A DNA stretch of 64,000 bases. It comes from Episyrphus balteatus (Eukaryota > Arthropoda > Insecta > Diptera > Syrphidae). The notes beneath the pieces were generated by a model that was given only the letters and a program-made list of their open reading frames with translations, did no database searches and had not been told where the DNA came from. The position numbers were made by a program, and so were the translations under genes. The stretch covers positions 34,521,679 to 34,585,678 of the forward strand of contig NC_079135.1 of the NCBI RefSeq assembly GCF_945859705.1. Direction: 5' to 3'. Shown in pieces: positions 1 to 12,560 of the stretch; positions within the stretch are counted from its first letter, which is position 1; the number at the start of each line of letters is the position of its first letter.

Positions 1-334
1 AATAATCGTACTTTTAAATTTTTCATGTGTTGTCTGATTCCTGATAGAGATTACACGAAACTTTTCTTCTTAAAAATCTATGGATAAGTTGAATAGATGT
101 GACCTTTTTTTTGTCAAAAATTTCCTTCAAAAATCGATTTTTTAAAAAAACTGTTTTGATTCATTAGACTAAACATTACCAGCATTTTTTCGTAAGCGAT
201 ATTATCATAAGCGACTAAGAATAATAATAAATTGATGCGCACAAAAGGTTTCATTCACCAGGTCTCAGTCCGATTTTTTTAACATCTAACTAGTAGAACG
301 TCAAATTTACACAAAATAATATGTAGGCTTTTAA
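1..334. other. AT-rich non-coding DNA
   Basis: No open frame, splice pattern or repeat boundary is recognisable; the stretch is AT-rich with homopolymer runs. Confidence 0.6.
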
Positions 335-472
335 GGGCCATTTTCTGGATCGAAACTTAAATAATTTATGTTGAACATAAACTCTTATTCCCTTCTTTTT
401 CCTCTGCGTAAACTGTCACATAAGGATTTATGTAGAACTTAAATGCTTAAGTTTCGATTCAGCAAACGGGTC
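335..472. mobile_element. PIF/Harbinger-type MITE, 138 bp
   Basis: The terminal inverted repeats read GGGCCATTTTCTGGATCGAA on the left and its near complement (CGATTCAGCAAACGGGTC) on the right. Both sides are flanked by TAA (332-334 and 473-475), the 3-bp duplication usual for PIF/Harbinger. A close relative lies at 43527-43665. No protein is encoded. The superfamily is inferred from TIR and duplication only. Confidence 0.65.
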
Positions 473-475
473 TAA

Positions 476-1726
476 GAATATAAAAATATCCTTGCCAAAC
501 TCCAATTTTCGCCATTTATTTTTATACTTATATAATAATTTTTATTTGAATATCAAATCTTAATGAATGTCAGCACCATTTTTCCACAAATTAAAAAAGT
601 AAATGTATTTTTAACCAAAAAAAAAAAGCACTGAACAAAGCTTGATTTAAAATCTCTGAATAAAAAATTAAATCATTAAAAGTTCAAATTTGAAGGTTAA
701 AATGCAATTAATTTACTCTCGCGAAAATCGCCGACTTTGAATCACACAAAATCTTCACACACACGCCAAATAAGATATAATTATTAATAAGAATCATCAA
801 TTTATATTAACCCTCAAAAGTCACATGCAAACATTATGAAGTTCAAAGGTCTAAAAGCTTTTAATTAATCAAAAAAAAAAAAAAAAAAAACGAATCTGAA
901 AAGAAAAAATCTAACTACTCATTCAGTTGCCAAAAAAAATGTTCATACAGCAACAAGTAACAATAGCTCGTCACTTGAATTCTATTCAAATATAATAGCA
1001 CAAAAGATTCACACAAGTATCTTTTCTAACGAAAAATATATAAAAAAAAAAGAAAACAACAAAATTTAAAGGATATAATATGCATTCCAACATTGGACGC
1101 TTGAGTTGCCTCAAATAAAGTTGCAGTAGTTGCATACCAAATGGACAACTGGTATTCATTCTCCACTTTTTCATTTCATGATTTATCAACGAATCCTGTA
1201 AGTGCAAACTTATGTCCATTTTAAACTTAGTATTTATACACATACACTTTACACACATTGATACATTTTTTATAGTATCTGTGAAATCTTTTTTGTAAAT
1301 CCTTTCGGAGCTCTTTCGGAATTCAAGGGATTTTTATTGGCCCCTGCAGAGGGTATTTGTAATAAAAGTCCATTTTTCAGTTCGTCGTATTTGTATGTTT
1401 GCTTTCACTTGATATTCAGACAACTTGGGTTGCATTCTTATCGACACACAAACAAAACGAAAAAAAAAAAATAAGAACACATTTGTCATTTAAGATAATG
1501 TATCTTTCTTTACTTATCACAAAGACATATAAATTTTAAAATAAATAAAAACACATACTACTCTTAAAGTGATGCAGGCTACTGAATATTCAAAGAATAA
1601 TTTTTCAATTTAGAGAGTTCATTGATTCAATAAAACAATGCTGATCGTCAGCGATGATAATGATTAAGATGATGATGATGATGTAGCTTTGTGCGATGTC
1701 GGCAAAGTGATGTGTATAACACTTGT
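476..1726. other. AT-rich non-coding DNA
   Basis: No gene found. It contains poly-A runs and a short GAT/ATG trinucleotide tract at about 1657-1684. Confidence 0.55.
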
Positions 1727-2202
1727 TAGGGTTGCCACTAGAGTTGCCACAAAATAATTTTTAAACTGTAGGGTCTTTTCAAAACTAATACAATTCGCGT
1801 AAGACCTCAAACTTCAAAGGTTTAAGATTCTAAATTCTAAAACTTTTGAGATTAAGGATGTTAGAAAGTTTAGCTTTTCTATTGATAATCGAGATTTTAT
1901 TGTTCGGAATTTTAAAATTCCGGATTTTGGGGTCTTAATTTTATGGTTTAATTAATTCTAAAATTTTAAAATCTCTAAATTTTGAACTTGCTACTTTTAA
2001 TTTTGGAATATTTAAATTCATGATGTTAAAATTGGGTATTTATCTCGAGGATTCGTTTTTCGGAATATAGGAATTTTATTATTAGGGACTTTTTAAATTT
2101 TCGAATTTTGAAGATTTCGTAATTTTTTTTTTATATCATATAGTAAAAAATTTTATTTTTGGAATTTTAGAGTGAAGGAAAATTTGCATAGTGGCAACCA
2201 TA
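1727..2202. mobile_element. Possible decayed hAT-like element
   Basis: It begins TAGGGTTGCCACTA and ends with TAGTGGCAACCAT, an 11-13 bp inverted repeat of a type common in hAT elements. The interior is a string of decayed AATTTT/AAAATT variants. I see no clear 8-bp duplication, so the boundaries are tentative. Confidence 0.35.
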
Positions 2203-2964
2203 TGATTACGAATCTTATATATATTTCGTATCCAGCAGTGACTATTTACTTTAGCATTAACGACAGAGACGTATAGACTTGTTAAAGGTCAATCAAGTAG
2301 TATGAGGGGGTCATAAGTGAAATCATGTGCACTCCAGCCACTTGTCTGTGATTGAGGCGATTTAAGTCAATAAGATAATTCCAAGGAAATTTAAGGCTAA
2401 ACAATTTTTTTTTTTAAGACATTTGCTTCTGTGTATTTGTTTTTATTTGTTTTTTTTTTTTTTTGCCAATTGCTTAAATAAGTTTTCGGCTATCTGACTA
2501 CATAGGACAATTTGTTAGAGATTTTAATTTATACGTCTGGGAAATATTTGTATTATTAAAATTGTTTTTTTAGTTCCAGTCAAATCTACTTACTTGTTCC
2601 TAAATTGAGAGGCTATAGTGATGTCATTTTGTCATTTGTAAGGATCATTCAATTTTATGTTTGCAAATAAACTATCAAAACATCTTTGAAACAGGATTTA
2701 CATATTAAATATACATATATAATTTGACAATTTTGACTAGTGTTATCAATTAATTAATTTTTGTTTTCAACCTCGAATTCACCAGTTTCAAACTGACATT
2801 TTTAGAAGTGAATTTACAGGGTATTCAAGATCTCAATCAAATTCTTTTATTTATTTTTACACATAAAAAACAACTATCTTTTTAGAAACCAATTTATTGA
2901 AAAAAAAAAAAAAAATGGTTGCAAAGATAAGTTTTCGAAGAAATAAACATAAACTTTTCGTTTA
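2203..2964. other. Non-coding DNA
   Basis: No gene or boundary-defined repeat is recognised; there are T-rich runs at about 2405 and 2450. Confidence 0.5.
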
Positions 2965-3679
2965 GGCCCATTTGCTGAAACGAAACTTAAATATTTAAGT
3001 AAATCGTAAAGCCCTAAGTTCTACATTGCGATTTGCACGAACTTCAAACTAGGTCATAAATTCCTCTAAGTTAAACATAACTTAGGGGGAAGAAATAGTA
3101 GATCATAAGTAGTTTACGTTCTACTTAAGCATATTTATTTGAGAAAAAAGAGAGAATATAGCTCAAAAAATGATGCGTTGGTACCAAAATGGACAAAAAT
3201 TATAGTATAGCAATATGAGTTGACTTACTTTTATAAATCCTAACCATCTGCAAACGCAAAAAATTCTCTGAAAAATTTTTTGAGAGAATGTTCACCCTTT
3301 TGTTGTTTTTTTTCAACACTTATTTTGACACACACATACGTTCACAAAACACAAACACATTCACTAAAATTATTCCATTTATTAATTAAAACGCAAGTTT
3401 TACTGGGCTTTCACTATTTTTACCTTTTTCCGTTAATTTAAAGGCGTTCTTAACAATTTGTATTGCTAAAATTTCTCAAAAACAAATAAAAACTAACTGA
3501 CGTTTATATCGATTTGACAAATTAATTTGAAGTTCCCAGGGATTTCTCGCATGAAAGTCAATCAGTGCTAGGTTGAACATAAAATTTTTTTAGAAACTTA
3601 GAATAAACTAAGTAAAACATAAGACCTATGTTCGGCCTAGCTAAGATCAAAATTTACGACTAGTTTCAGCAAATGGACC
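2965..3679. mobile_element. PIF/Harbinger-type MITE, 715 bp
   Basis: The left end GGCCCATTTGCTGAAACGAA and right end TTTCAGCAAATGGACC are inverted repeats related to the 138-bp MITE at 335. The flanks are TTA at 2962-2964 and 3680-3682. Palindromic TTAAGT/ACTTAA motifs are frequent inside. No transposase is present. Confidence 0.6.
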
Positions 3680-3870
3680 TTAATAATCAAGGTATTGCCT
3701 AAAGACTAGCTTTGCAATAGCACAGTTAGTAAGCAAATCTTATTCAAATATTATTAACAAAAACTCGTTTCATGCAGAATGATTTTCAAAAGCGGATTTT
3801 TGAAAAAAAAAAAAAAAACTCAAGAATTTCAAGCAAATTGTTTACTTTCAGTAGATATGACAAGTCACTT

Positions 3871-3945
3871 AAGTATTTTTGATACAATTTACCGAAATAC
3901 AGAATTAATAATTATGTATTTCGGTAAATTGTATCAAAAATACTT
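3871..3945. repeat. Perfect hairpin: 31-bp arms, 13-nt loop
   Basis: The left arm 3871-3901 (begins AAGTATTTTTGATACAATTT) is the exact reverse complement of 3915-3945; the loop is GAATTAATAATTA. It could be a young foldback, a MITE relic or a small-RNA hairpin; the sequence alone does not decide. Confidence 0.85.
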
Positions 3946-6229
3946 CTGAATTACTGTTAATTCAATTTTTTTTTTTTTTTTTTTTTTTCAAAACTTTAAT
4001 GTTAAGGACCAGTTTTTCAAAAACACTATACGAGTATATTCTATATAATTTCGATTTTGGACTTTGAAGACAGAATTATTACTTTTCGAAAATATATTCC
4101 ATAGTTTTATATGTGTCGATTGTAATCAATTTGTGAAAAAAAATTACTTTTAGCGCTCAAAAGATAGAAAATCGTTCCTAACTCCCTGGTAATTCTTTTC
4201 CTTAAATAACCAAGAAAGTCTTTTGGTAAATTAAATAAATTACTTTTTCACGAAAATCATAATTTTAATTAAAAAAAAAAAAAAACAATTTTTATTCCAT
4301 TATGGGGTTTAAAAAGTACCGATGTTTAAAAAAATCTGAATTGGAGCTATTCGGCTCGGTTCCATTATATTGCCAGTTTTTGAGCTTATGTACTCCACTA
4401 GGAAATAATAAAATTGAAAAAGGGTTGGAATTTTTTTCTCATGGTCATTTCTTAAAAAGCTATTGAGGATCCAGTTAAATCAAATGTAAGACTTTTTTTT
4501 AAGTTACACGTTATAGAAACCTGAAGTAACAAAAAATGTTATTACGTGCGGCATTCTACCAAAATCATGATGTGGAAAGTCATACTTAGTTAAATATAAG
4601 TGAAAACAATAATTATGTAGCATAATTATAAAAGTGTGGAAAAATTTAAGCAGAAATCATTTGGATGTTTAACTTTAAAACTCACATGAATTTACACTTA
4701 TCCTGAATGAAAATTGTATTACCTACTATTTGTAAAATTAAGCTTTTTTTTCTAGCTCAAACACCCTATTTCTAAATAGAAAAGACATTTTCTGATACAC
4801 ATCAAAACATATAAAAAAAATTGCATTCTTTCATCGTTACTATCCATAATGCAACGTCATTTTTTAACTACCATTTTTCCAATTTAATCATCCGTTTGGA
4901 TAAATTTTCTTAAAAACGTTTATTCAATTCTCCCTTTCAATGTATATAATGTTATATAAAAAAAAAAAAGTTTATAAAAAATTAAATTTATCATTAAAAA
5001 CAATTCCCTGTTGTCACCCCATTTACAACAAATTCCTATACATTCGCACGGTTTTTTATCGTCATTGTACAGTGGGACAACAAGTACTAAAAAATTGGAC
5101 CATATATTCTTTTACTGAATAACCCAAGGAGTTTTTTTTTTAGAAAAAGTCTACTAAGTATTTAGAAGCGTTTCTATAGTAAAATTAAGTTTTGGTCTGA
5201 TCTTTTGAGCTGTCAGTCTTTTCTGGTTGATTTTTTCCCAACGTAAGCTCTACTTTGTTCCACTATACACCACCCTCATCTTCCATAGTTTTACATATAT
5301 CTAAACCATACTATAATTTAGTTAATACAGCTCTTTATAAAGTAGTAGCTGACTATACACCTCTCCTCGCCTTATAAACTAATAAAATGTTTCACCGCTC
5401 CTGTTGTATGCTCAGTCAAACCACGGAATTCAAATACTTTACACGCGTTCATTCCCTGTCTGCCTGCTTAAATATTTTACTTTAGTTTTTTTTTTTCTGT
5501 TCTATTTTCACTTGAACGGAAATATTATTTACTGAGCAAAGAAAATAACAAAAACAAAAAAAAACCTTTCCTTATATTGAATCATCCTTCTTCAGGATGT
5601 CAGCTACTCACGTAAAATAGTGTAAGCCTTTTATCGCACGCTATCCTTGTATATCCTCATACAGTTTTCATATGCGACCTATGCGTGCAGCATAATTTTT
5701 TTTTTTGTGTTCCGTTTCGTTATAGTATAAAGTTCCATATAAATGAAACAAGTCCTTGTTCTGCTTTTGTGAACCTAAGTTAAATCGCCTTTTATAGGGA
5801 ATGACCTTGAATGGTATATTCATTCAACCAGGTCACGGAAGGAGTTTCGATTTTTATTTTTTTGCTGTCAGTTGTTACTTTCCGCATTCGTTACGCGACG
5901 ATACCAAAACCGTTGCCAAAATAAAGTTAATTATTTAAAAAGATACAAAAGTTTTACTCCAGTTGAAGGGAAATTATGTGAAAGAAAATACAAAAATGGC
6001 GCCCGGGCAAGTTCAATATAATCAGTGAATGTCTTTAAACATGGAAAAAAAAGTATCTTTGCTGTTCTTAAAGTGTATCTTTTTCGTCTTAAACATAGTG
6101 GAAACCTGTTTTAAGTGTGAATAATGCCAATAATGTTTTAAATCTAGAAAAAAATTACCCCAAATCAAGAATATCAGCTCGGAAAATAATAAATTAGATA
6201 AAAAGTATCTGTTCGCTATAAATCATATC
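3946..6229. other. Non-coding DNA
   Basis: No gene found. A decayed repeat resembling TTAAGGACCAGTTTTTCAA occurs at about 4001. From about 5200 the sequence becomes less homopolymer-rich and looks like unique host DNA. Confidence 0.45.
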
Positions 6230-6299
6230 AATTATTATAGTGAGCTTCAAGTCAAGCTAACCGGTTTTACAAGTCGTCGTCGGCTCGTCTATTTAATTG

Positions 6300-7000
6300 A
6301 TATACGTATATACCCCACCCACATTCGGAACGGTATATACTCACTCATGGTCATCAGTCGGGTGCTTTATTAAATTTTATATCTCAAAACCTCCCCTAAA
6401 ACGTCCCCCTTTTTCCATATTCAAAGTCTGTATTCGATGACATTTTTGTGTGACAAATATTTTCGTGATGAGAGATATTCTCTATTATAGCCAGGCCGGT
6501 CGGTCTGTCATGGTAATTCCCTGAATATAGTGACCAACAAGTTACAGTGATAGTGTTGGTGATGTGTTTGTGAGCTAAATTTCATTCAATCAAAATTCAA
6601 CCGACTCGACTTTTGTCTTGAAGATTTTTGTATAGTTGTTGTTGTTGATGTCTTTAGGATAATTAGATCCCTCGCCAGTGGCTCCATAGTGAAATATAGT
6701 GACCATTACCAGTTTTTCCAGCTCGAAGAGGCCACACACCCCTATTTTAAATTTTAAGTTGAAACTACTGCTTTTTCTGTACAGCGGTTCATTTCAATGA
6801 ATTTGAATGAATTTGAGAGTGAAAAAAAATCAAATTAAATTGTGTTAGTGTTGGGGATGATTCTAGTGATAGAATTGTATTTTATAGATAAATATTGTGT
6901 TTTATGTTACTGAAGCCGGCCGGTCGGTAGAGAGAGAGAGAGGGTGATTCATTTCGTCTGATTTGATTTTCTTCTTTTTTTTTTTTTTTTGCTGTTTAAA
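6300..7000 (+). promoter_or_regulatory. Candidate promoter / non-coding first exon area
   Basis: A TATATA at 6334-6339 is followed by TCAGTC at 6354-6359, which matches the arthropod initiator (A at 6356), although the spacing (about 22 nt) is shorter than the usual 30. Downstream, 6480-6960 is enriched in ATAGTGACC/TAGTGTTGG phrases and mixed composition, unlike the flanking homopolymer DNA. No donor was confidently chosen. Upstream exon(s) of the axo-like gene must exist because exon A begins at an acceptor; whether they lie here is only a guess. Confidence 0.2.
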
Positions 7001-8741
7001 GTGGATTACTCGCGCATAAATTATTATAAACAAAAGCAAACTCAACGAAGAAAGATTCTTTTTTAAATGAAATTTCCGGTTTGAGCTGATTTCGCTGATT
7101 TGTTTATCACATCTTATAGTGCAATGAATCTTGGCACTGAATGCAAATTGGAAACGTGATGTTTCTATTTAAATAATAAAAATTTATCAACAAAGATTAA
7201 GCTGATTATGATTATTTTTGTGGATAAATTAAATGAATTGGATATATTATAAAAACGATTAAGATCAAAATGTGAGTTTGAAATGAGTTGAGTAAAATTA
7301 TTTTTAGTTTTAGATTTCTTCGATTTTTTTTTTAATTTAAAAAACATCATTGATGGAATTCAAGGAATTTCAATTGAAAATATCTTCCTGTTAAAAAGAA
7401 ACCATTTAAGTTATCATGGATGGATAGACATTAAGTAACCTTTTAAAAGGTAATAAATGAGTGCTGATAGCTATAATGGTTTCTGATTGACAGATAAATA
7501 ACTCTGCCTTCAAAGTTAAAAGTTTAATGAAAATAAAATGGATTTTTGATGGGTTTACTGATTATGAAAGGATAAACTGGCATTTATTTCCATTCAATAA
7601 TTCCAAAAATAATTTTTATTTAAAAAGCAGATCTTTTAGTCAGAATCCTTCCTCATTATAAATAATCTATATTCCCAATAAGGGTTTTATTTTAGCTATT
7701 GGTTCTGTAAAATTTTTGTTCAACTATTATTGAAATATTTACCAAATACAATTGCTATAAGTTTTTTTTTTAATTATTTTTTGAAGAGTTTTTTTAGTTT
7801 TGAGAAAAAATAAAATTTAAAAAGAAATAAAAATGAAAAAAAAGTTAACTGTTTGGTTAAGTTGGCTCTAATGATTCAGAAATTAAAAAACACAAAGTTT
7901 AATATCTCTGTCGTGTAGTATTCACAAATATTTTCTAAAAAAAATTTTTGATTTTTTTAAAAAAACATCAATTTTTTAAAAAAAGATCAATTTTTTAAAA
8001 AAAAGTTCAATTTTTTAAAAAAAAGTTCAATTTTTTTTTTAAACGGGCTCAAAAATTTTATCGAAGCTTTGTTGTGTCGATTAATATTTCTTTTTTATTA
8101 CCAAATTTTTATACATTTTGTACCTACATTAAAAAAAAAAAATATGTTTAAAAAAATACGGCTCTAACGCTTTTGAATTTTTTTCTATAAGTTCTATGTT
8201 ATTCAACAAATCAAATCTTTAGTCAAAAATTTTTTTTTAATAAATTCTTTTATGAATTTTTAAGACCTTAGGTATTCCAAGCATTTTTTAACATAGAAGC
8301 AAAATCGTACGAGCCAGTCATGCATTTTTTTTATAAATAATTTTTTGAAAACAATTAAAGTTGAAGTTTAATTTTCTCAAAAGGAGTTTTTGTGAAAAAA
8401 ATGCAAATTTGGGCTCTTAACCAAGGTCTATCTTTCAACAGTTTTTTTACCTACCACAGAATTGTTTTTTTTAATAGAATAAGAAATTTCATAAGGTTTT
8501 GGTGTTAAATTAAAAAAATTAAAAACAAATACATTTTTTCGGTTATAAAACAAAAATTAATTTTTTTTTAGGAAACCAAATTTTTGAAAACGGAGCATTA
8601 TAATTTTTGTAATTAAATATTGATTAATAAGAACAACAAAGTGAAATGGTTACTTTATAAAAATTTTATTTTCAAACAAAAATATTTATAAAAAATTATT
8701 TTTCTTAAAAAAAAAAAACGGCTCTGACGATTTTGATTTTT
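7001..8741. other. Non-coding DNA with short A/T tandem repeat
   Basis: No gene is present. At 7945-8042 a roughly 20-22-bp unit of the form AAGTTCAATTTTTTAAAAAA is repeated about four times. Around 8150 and 8305 there are fragments resembling the R1 family (CGGCTCTAACG; a variant of CCAGTCGTGCATTTT). Confidence 0.5.
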
Positions 8742-9442
8742 ACTTGCTCTATAGGGCAAGTATTGGTTTCGTGTAGAAAAAAAAATCGAGGTTTTAATCA
8801 AAACCAACATTACGAAGATGGAGAAGATCAAAAAAGTGGTTTTCGTCACGCCGTCCGTCGGTCGGTGCGTCTGTGCGTCCATCTGTACATCGAGCTAGGG
8901 CCTAAACGGATGGATGGATTTGCTTGAAACTTGGTACAGATGATTTTTACGTAATTCCCTAGACCCGTTTTTTTTTATTTTTTTAATATCTCTATTTTAA
9001 CGCATACCTCCCATATAACGTTTTCGAGGTATTGCAAATATCTCGAAAACGGCTCTAACGATTTCGATCAAATTCGGTGTGCGGAATACTCTTATTGATT
9101 CCAACAAAACTGCGTTTTTATTTTTTCTCAAAAAATGCGGAGAACGGAAATATGGCGTTGCCGTTTTTCAAAAATTGACATATTTTTTAAGTTCATATAT
9201 TTCATCAAAGCATTAGTTATTTTATTTAAAATTTACAGAGATCATTAAGTATAAAATGTTAAAAAAAAAAATATTTTTAAAAACATTTTTGAAAAAAAAA
9301 TTTTTTAATTTAATTTTTAAACTTTTTATTTTTTTTTTTTTTTATTTTTTTTCTACAAAATCTTTAATTTCCAATAGATATTTAAGATAAAGATACTGTG
9401 AACTACAAGAGTAAGTACAAGCGACCCAGTCGTGCATTTTAT
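8742..9442 (+). mobile_element. R1 dispersed element, near-complete copy with GTCY-rich core
   Basis: It starts ACTTGCTCTATAGGGCAAGT (a short stem-loop) and ends GACCCAGTCGTGCATTTTAT. Between them lie a GTCY-like proto-microsatellite (8855-8882), a CGGATGGATGGATTT core and a segment with CGAAAACGGCTCTAACGAT. The same segments recur at 28263, 29129 and, inverted, 51975-52975. An internal GTCY tract is a known trait of dipteran mini-me/DINE-1 (Helentron-derived) elements; that class assignment is inference. No protein is encoded. Confidence 0.6.
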
Positions 9443-10215
9443 TTTTTGTAATTTCCGAGGTTTGTTTGGTTTTTTGTTTTTTAATATCTGGCTTAAAAAT
9501 GTACCGAAACGCGTAATCAATAAAAAAAAAAAAAACAAAAAATTTAAAATTTAAAATTAAACAAGACTATAAGGTGTTTTATTGACTTTGTTTATCAATA
9601 TAAAACTAATATATTATAAAGGTACTTTGAACTACAAGAGCAAGTGCGTGCAACCCAGTCTTGCATTTTATTTCAGTTTTAGAGCGAATTGTAAGTTTTT
9701 TTTTCATATAGATTTTCTTAGTGAAATCCAATAAACGGGCTTCATTATGCACATACAAAATCAAGGAAGGCACTTCAAATACTTATAGTAGCTGCATTTT
9801 AAATAAAAATTAAATTTTGTATTCCTAGCTATTTAAAACTAACACAAAAAAAGATTTTATCTGGTGGAGGTTTTCTCTATTATCATGATGTTTTCTTGAA
9901 AACTTGTGAATGACTTTTTTGTTATTGTTCTCTTCATAAGAATAAATTAATAAAACACTGTATTTATCAAAGTCAAATTATCATGATGAAGATATGGAAC
10001 AGCCTTTAAAAATTAATATCTGTGCAATCAAAAAAAAATATCAATATGTATTTTAAGAACAACTTATTATCTAGAAAAAGAATTTAACAAAGTTTCTACT
10101 ATACGTTTAAACAGTTTTCTTAAATCATCGCTATACATCAAAGTTTAAAAAAAATAATAAATAACTAGAAGTCTAAGAGCATGTTCGTGCGACCCAATTT
10201 CATTTACTTTCTCTT
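9443..10215 (+). repeat. R1-family 3' end fragments
   Basis: Two further copies of the R1 terminus are present: GAGCAAGTGCGTGCAACCCA followed by GTCTTGCATTTTAT at about 9640-9672, and a more decayed one at about 10170-10205 (GTTCGTGCGACCCA). The DNA between them is AT-rich and non-coding. Confidence 0.5.
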
Positions 10216-12560
10216 TAACAAAAGGTATGCTACTTTAAATAATTTTATTTTGCAAAGTTTCCATTAATCTTTGAGAACAAATGTGTCCTTGGATTAAAGA
10301 TACTGATCCCAGTTTCATTGGTTTTGCATTTTTTATTTTATTTTAAAATATTTAAATTTTACTTTTTTACACTTCCGTTTCAAGATAATCACCAAAAAAA
10401 AAAAAGAAAAGAACACAATTTATCCATAACAACATCTAGAAAACTTTACAACCGAAATGTTCATCAAATCTTCCACTCAGCCAGATTTGATAATATTTGT
10501 CCACAGTTCCTAAAAGTTCTACTTCTTTGCTAAGAAGTTTAACTTAAAAACTACTTTAAGTACATTTTAGCAAAGACAATAAAAGAAAAACTTTTCCCAA
10601 ATGTAAAGATTTTTGCTCCTCTTACACTTCTGCTGCCATCATCATTCTATCTGACAGAGAACAAATTAATTCCACCTTTTGCTATGAAAACAGTTCTTAG
10701 GGTTGTCCTGTTGAGATTACTTAACTATATTTTTTTATTCCTCATCAGGTCCAGTAGTTCCCAGTAGTAGCTTCCAAAGAGAAAGATACAATAAAAGGAC
10801 AGTTTATCAAATAAACACCCGACAACCGAACAACAACTACATTCATACTATACTCCTGGACTCAATCTCCATTTTAATGGAACTTGGGTCCTTCTAATGG
10901 GTTTTTCCTTCTTCACACATCATATTCAGACAAGGACAGGAGGACTACGACAACGATGAGGACGAGGACGAGGACGTTCTTTCATATACGCAATACGTTT
11001 ATAGGTACACAAACAACCATCATGTATGTGGAATCTGAGAGGCTCTGGCTCTGGCTCTGCCTCGAACTCAGACTCTGAATCCAAACAACTTTAGTCATGT
11101 TTCAAAACAGCATTATTAATTCTTGCCAGTTTTGGTCCTGTCATTATCATCATCGTTGTCTTTTTAAATAATTCAATTGTCCTTAAGCTTAATCCCTGTT
11201 TACTGTGTCTGTCGTTGTCCCCCACCGCAAAGCAGCACGTCTCGTAAAATGAGACCAGTAGGTTTCTACCTGCACCTGGACTTGGGTATATCTGGAATGT
11301 ATAGGTGTGGGTCTAGAGGTATTGGATTAAAACTGTCCTGTGCGGGTAATGATCTTCTGGATTATATTGTACGTACGCCTACACCTGACGGTCTTGTTTA
11401 ACGAGCAATTTTCTATCGTTTAAGTCCTAAAACAATGGACAGGAATCATTTTAACGGAAAGGAATTGCGCAATGGCATTGTTTGTGTGTGTGTGTGTGTG
11501 TGTGTGAGGATAATGGTGGTAGTGGATAGGATAAATCCTTATAGGCAGACTGTGTGGTCGAACAATGTAAATTATAAGGATCGAAGTTGCAGTGTATTAC
11601 TTTCACGTCAGCCACTGGCTATTTGTGGATACTTGGAATCGATTTATGAGGTGACACGTTCTTTACTTTTACCAATACGTGTGCCTGTTCTACCAGGATC
11701 TCCTTTATTTTATACACAGATTATGAGTTTAACATTGTTTTTGTTTTTGGTTGGGAGTTGTATGTGTGGTGTGGTATTGAAGACTTTTAAGAAAGATGAA
11801 AGTTAGTCTTTTGATGCGCTTGATTGGTTTTAAAACCGAATGGGAACTTTTAATGGGGATTGCCACTGGCTGTGAAAGTTAATTGATTGAAAGCATTTTG
11901 ATGGTTTTGTTATTTATTGGATGCAGGTGGAATGCATTTGTGATAAAGTAATTAAGGAAGATTTTAGTTTGATTTGTGGTTAATTATTATCTAAGAAGAA
12001 AATGATGAGAAAATTGTAATCATAAAGAAATTTCATAATTATTCTTCCGAAACTTCTTTTCAAAGACAACTTTTGATAAATATTGGAAAATTGACGTATT
12101 TTTAGAGTTGACACATAAAACGCCTGAAACACTCAACAAAATTATTAAAAATGACACTTCAATACTGTGTATTCAAAACTTTATTTTGGTCTATACTGGG
12201 TCCATGGCCCATCTTGGATCTAAAGAATTTAATTTTGTGGGTGCTTTTTAGTGTTTTACTTGAGGGCTTGAGAATCTTAAAACTTTTTTAATGTTTAATT
12301 TGTAAAAAAAAAAAATTTGTTTCATCTTTTCAATTTTGATTAAAACAAAGAAAAAGGAATTTGATTTTGGAAAAAGTATTGTTTTTGAAAACGAATCGAC
12401 CAGTTTTTCTAAAAGTTTCCTTTTGCTTGTATGTCGATTATAAACCTTCTTGTTTGAATTTTCGTCAGCAATACTTATTGTTAACTTCAACAATGCAGTT
12501 TGATTAATTTTTGTACACACAAAAAAATACTTTGTTCATAGTTAACTAACTTTGAAGTCA
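10216..12560. other. Mixed-composition non-coding DNA, (GT)n at 11480-11506
   Basis: From about 10,600 to 11,850 the GC content is higher and homopolymers are fewer than in the neighbours. Open frames here (11177-11401, 11435-11806) lack signal peptides, domains or splice partners and run through simple repeats such as the (GT)n tract and a GACGAG tract at about 10955. I treat it as unique host DNA, possibly regulatory, not as genes. Confidence 0.4.

Noticed and set aside
11177..11806. Two consecutive plus-strand frames, one with CVCVCVCV
   Set aside because: One crosses a (GT)n repeat; no signal peptide, domain, splice context or homologue that I recognise.
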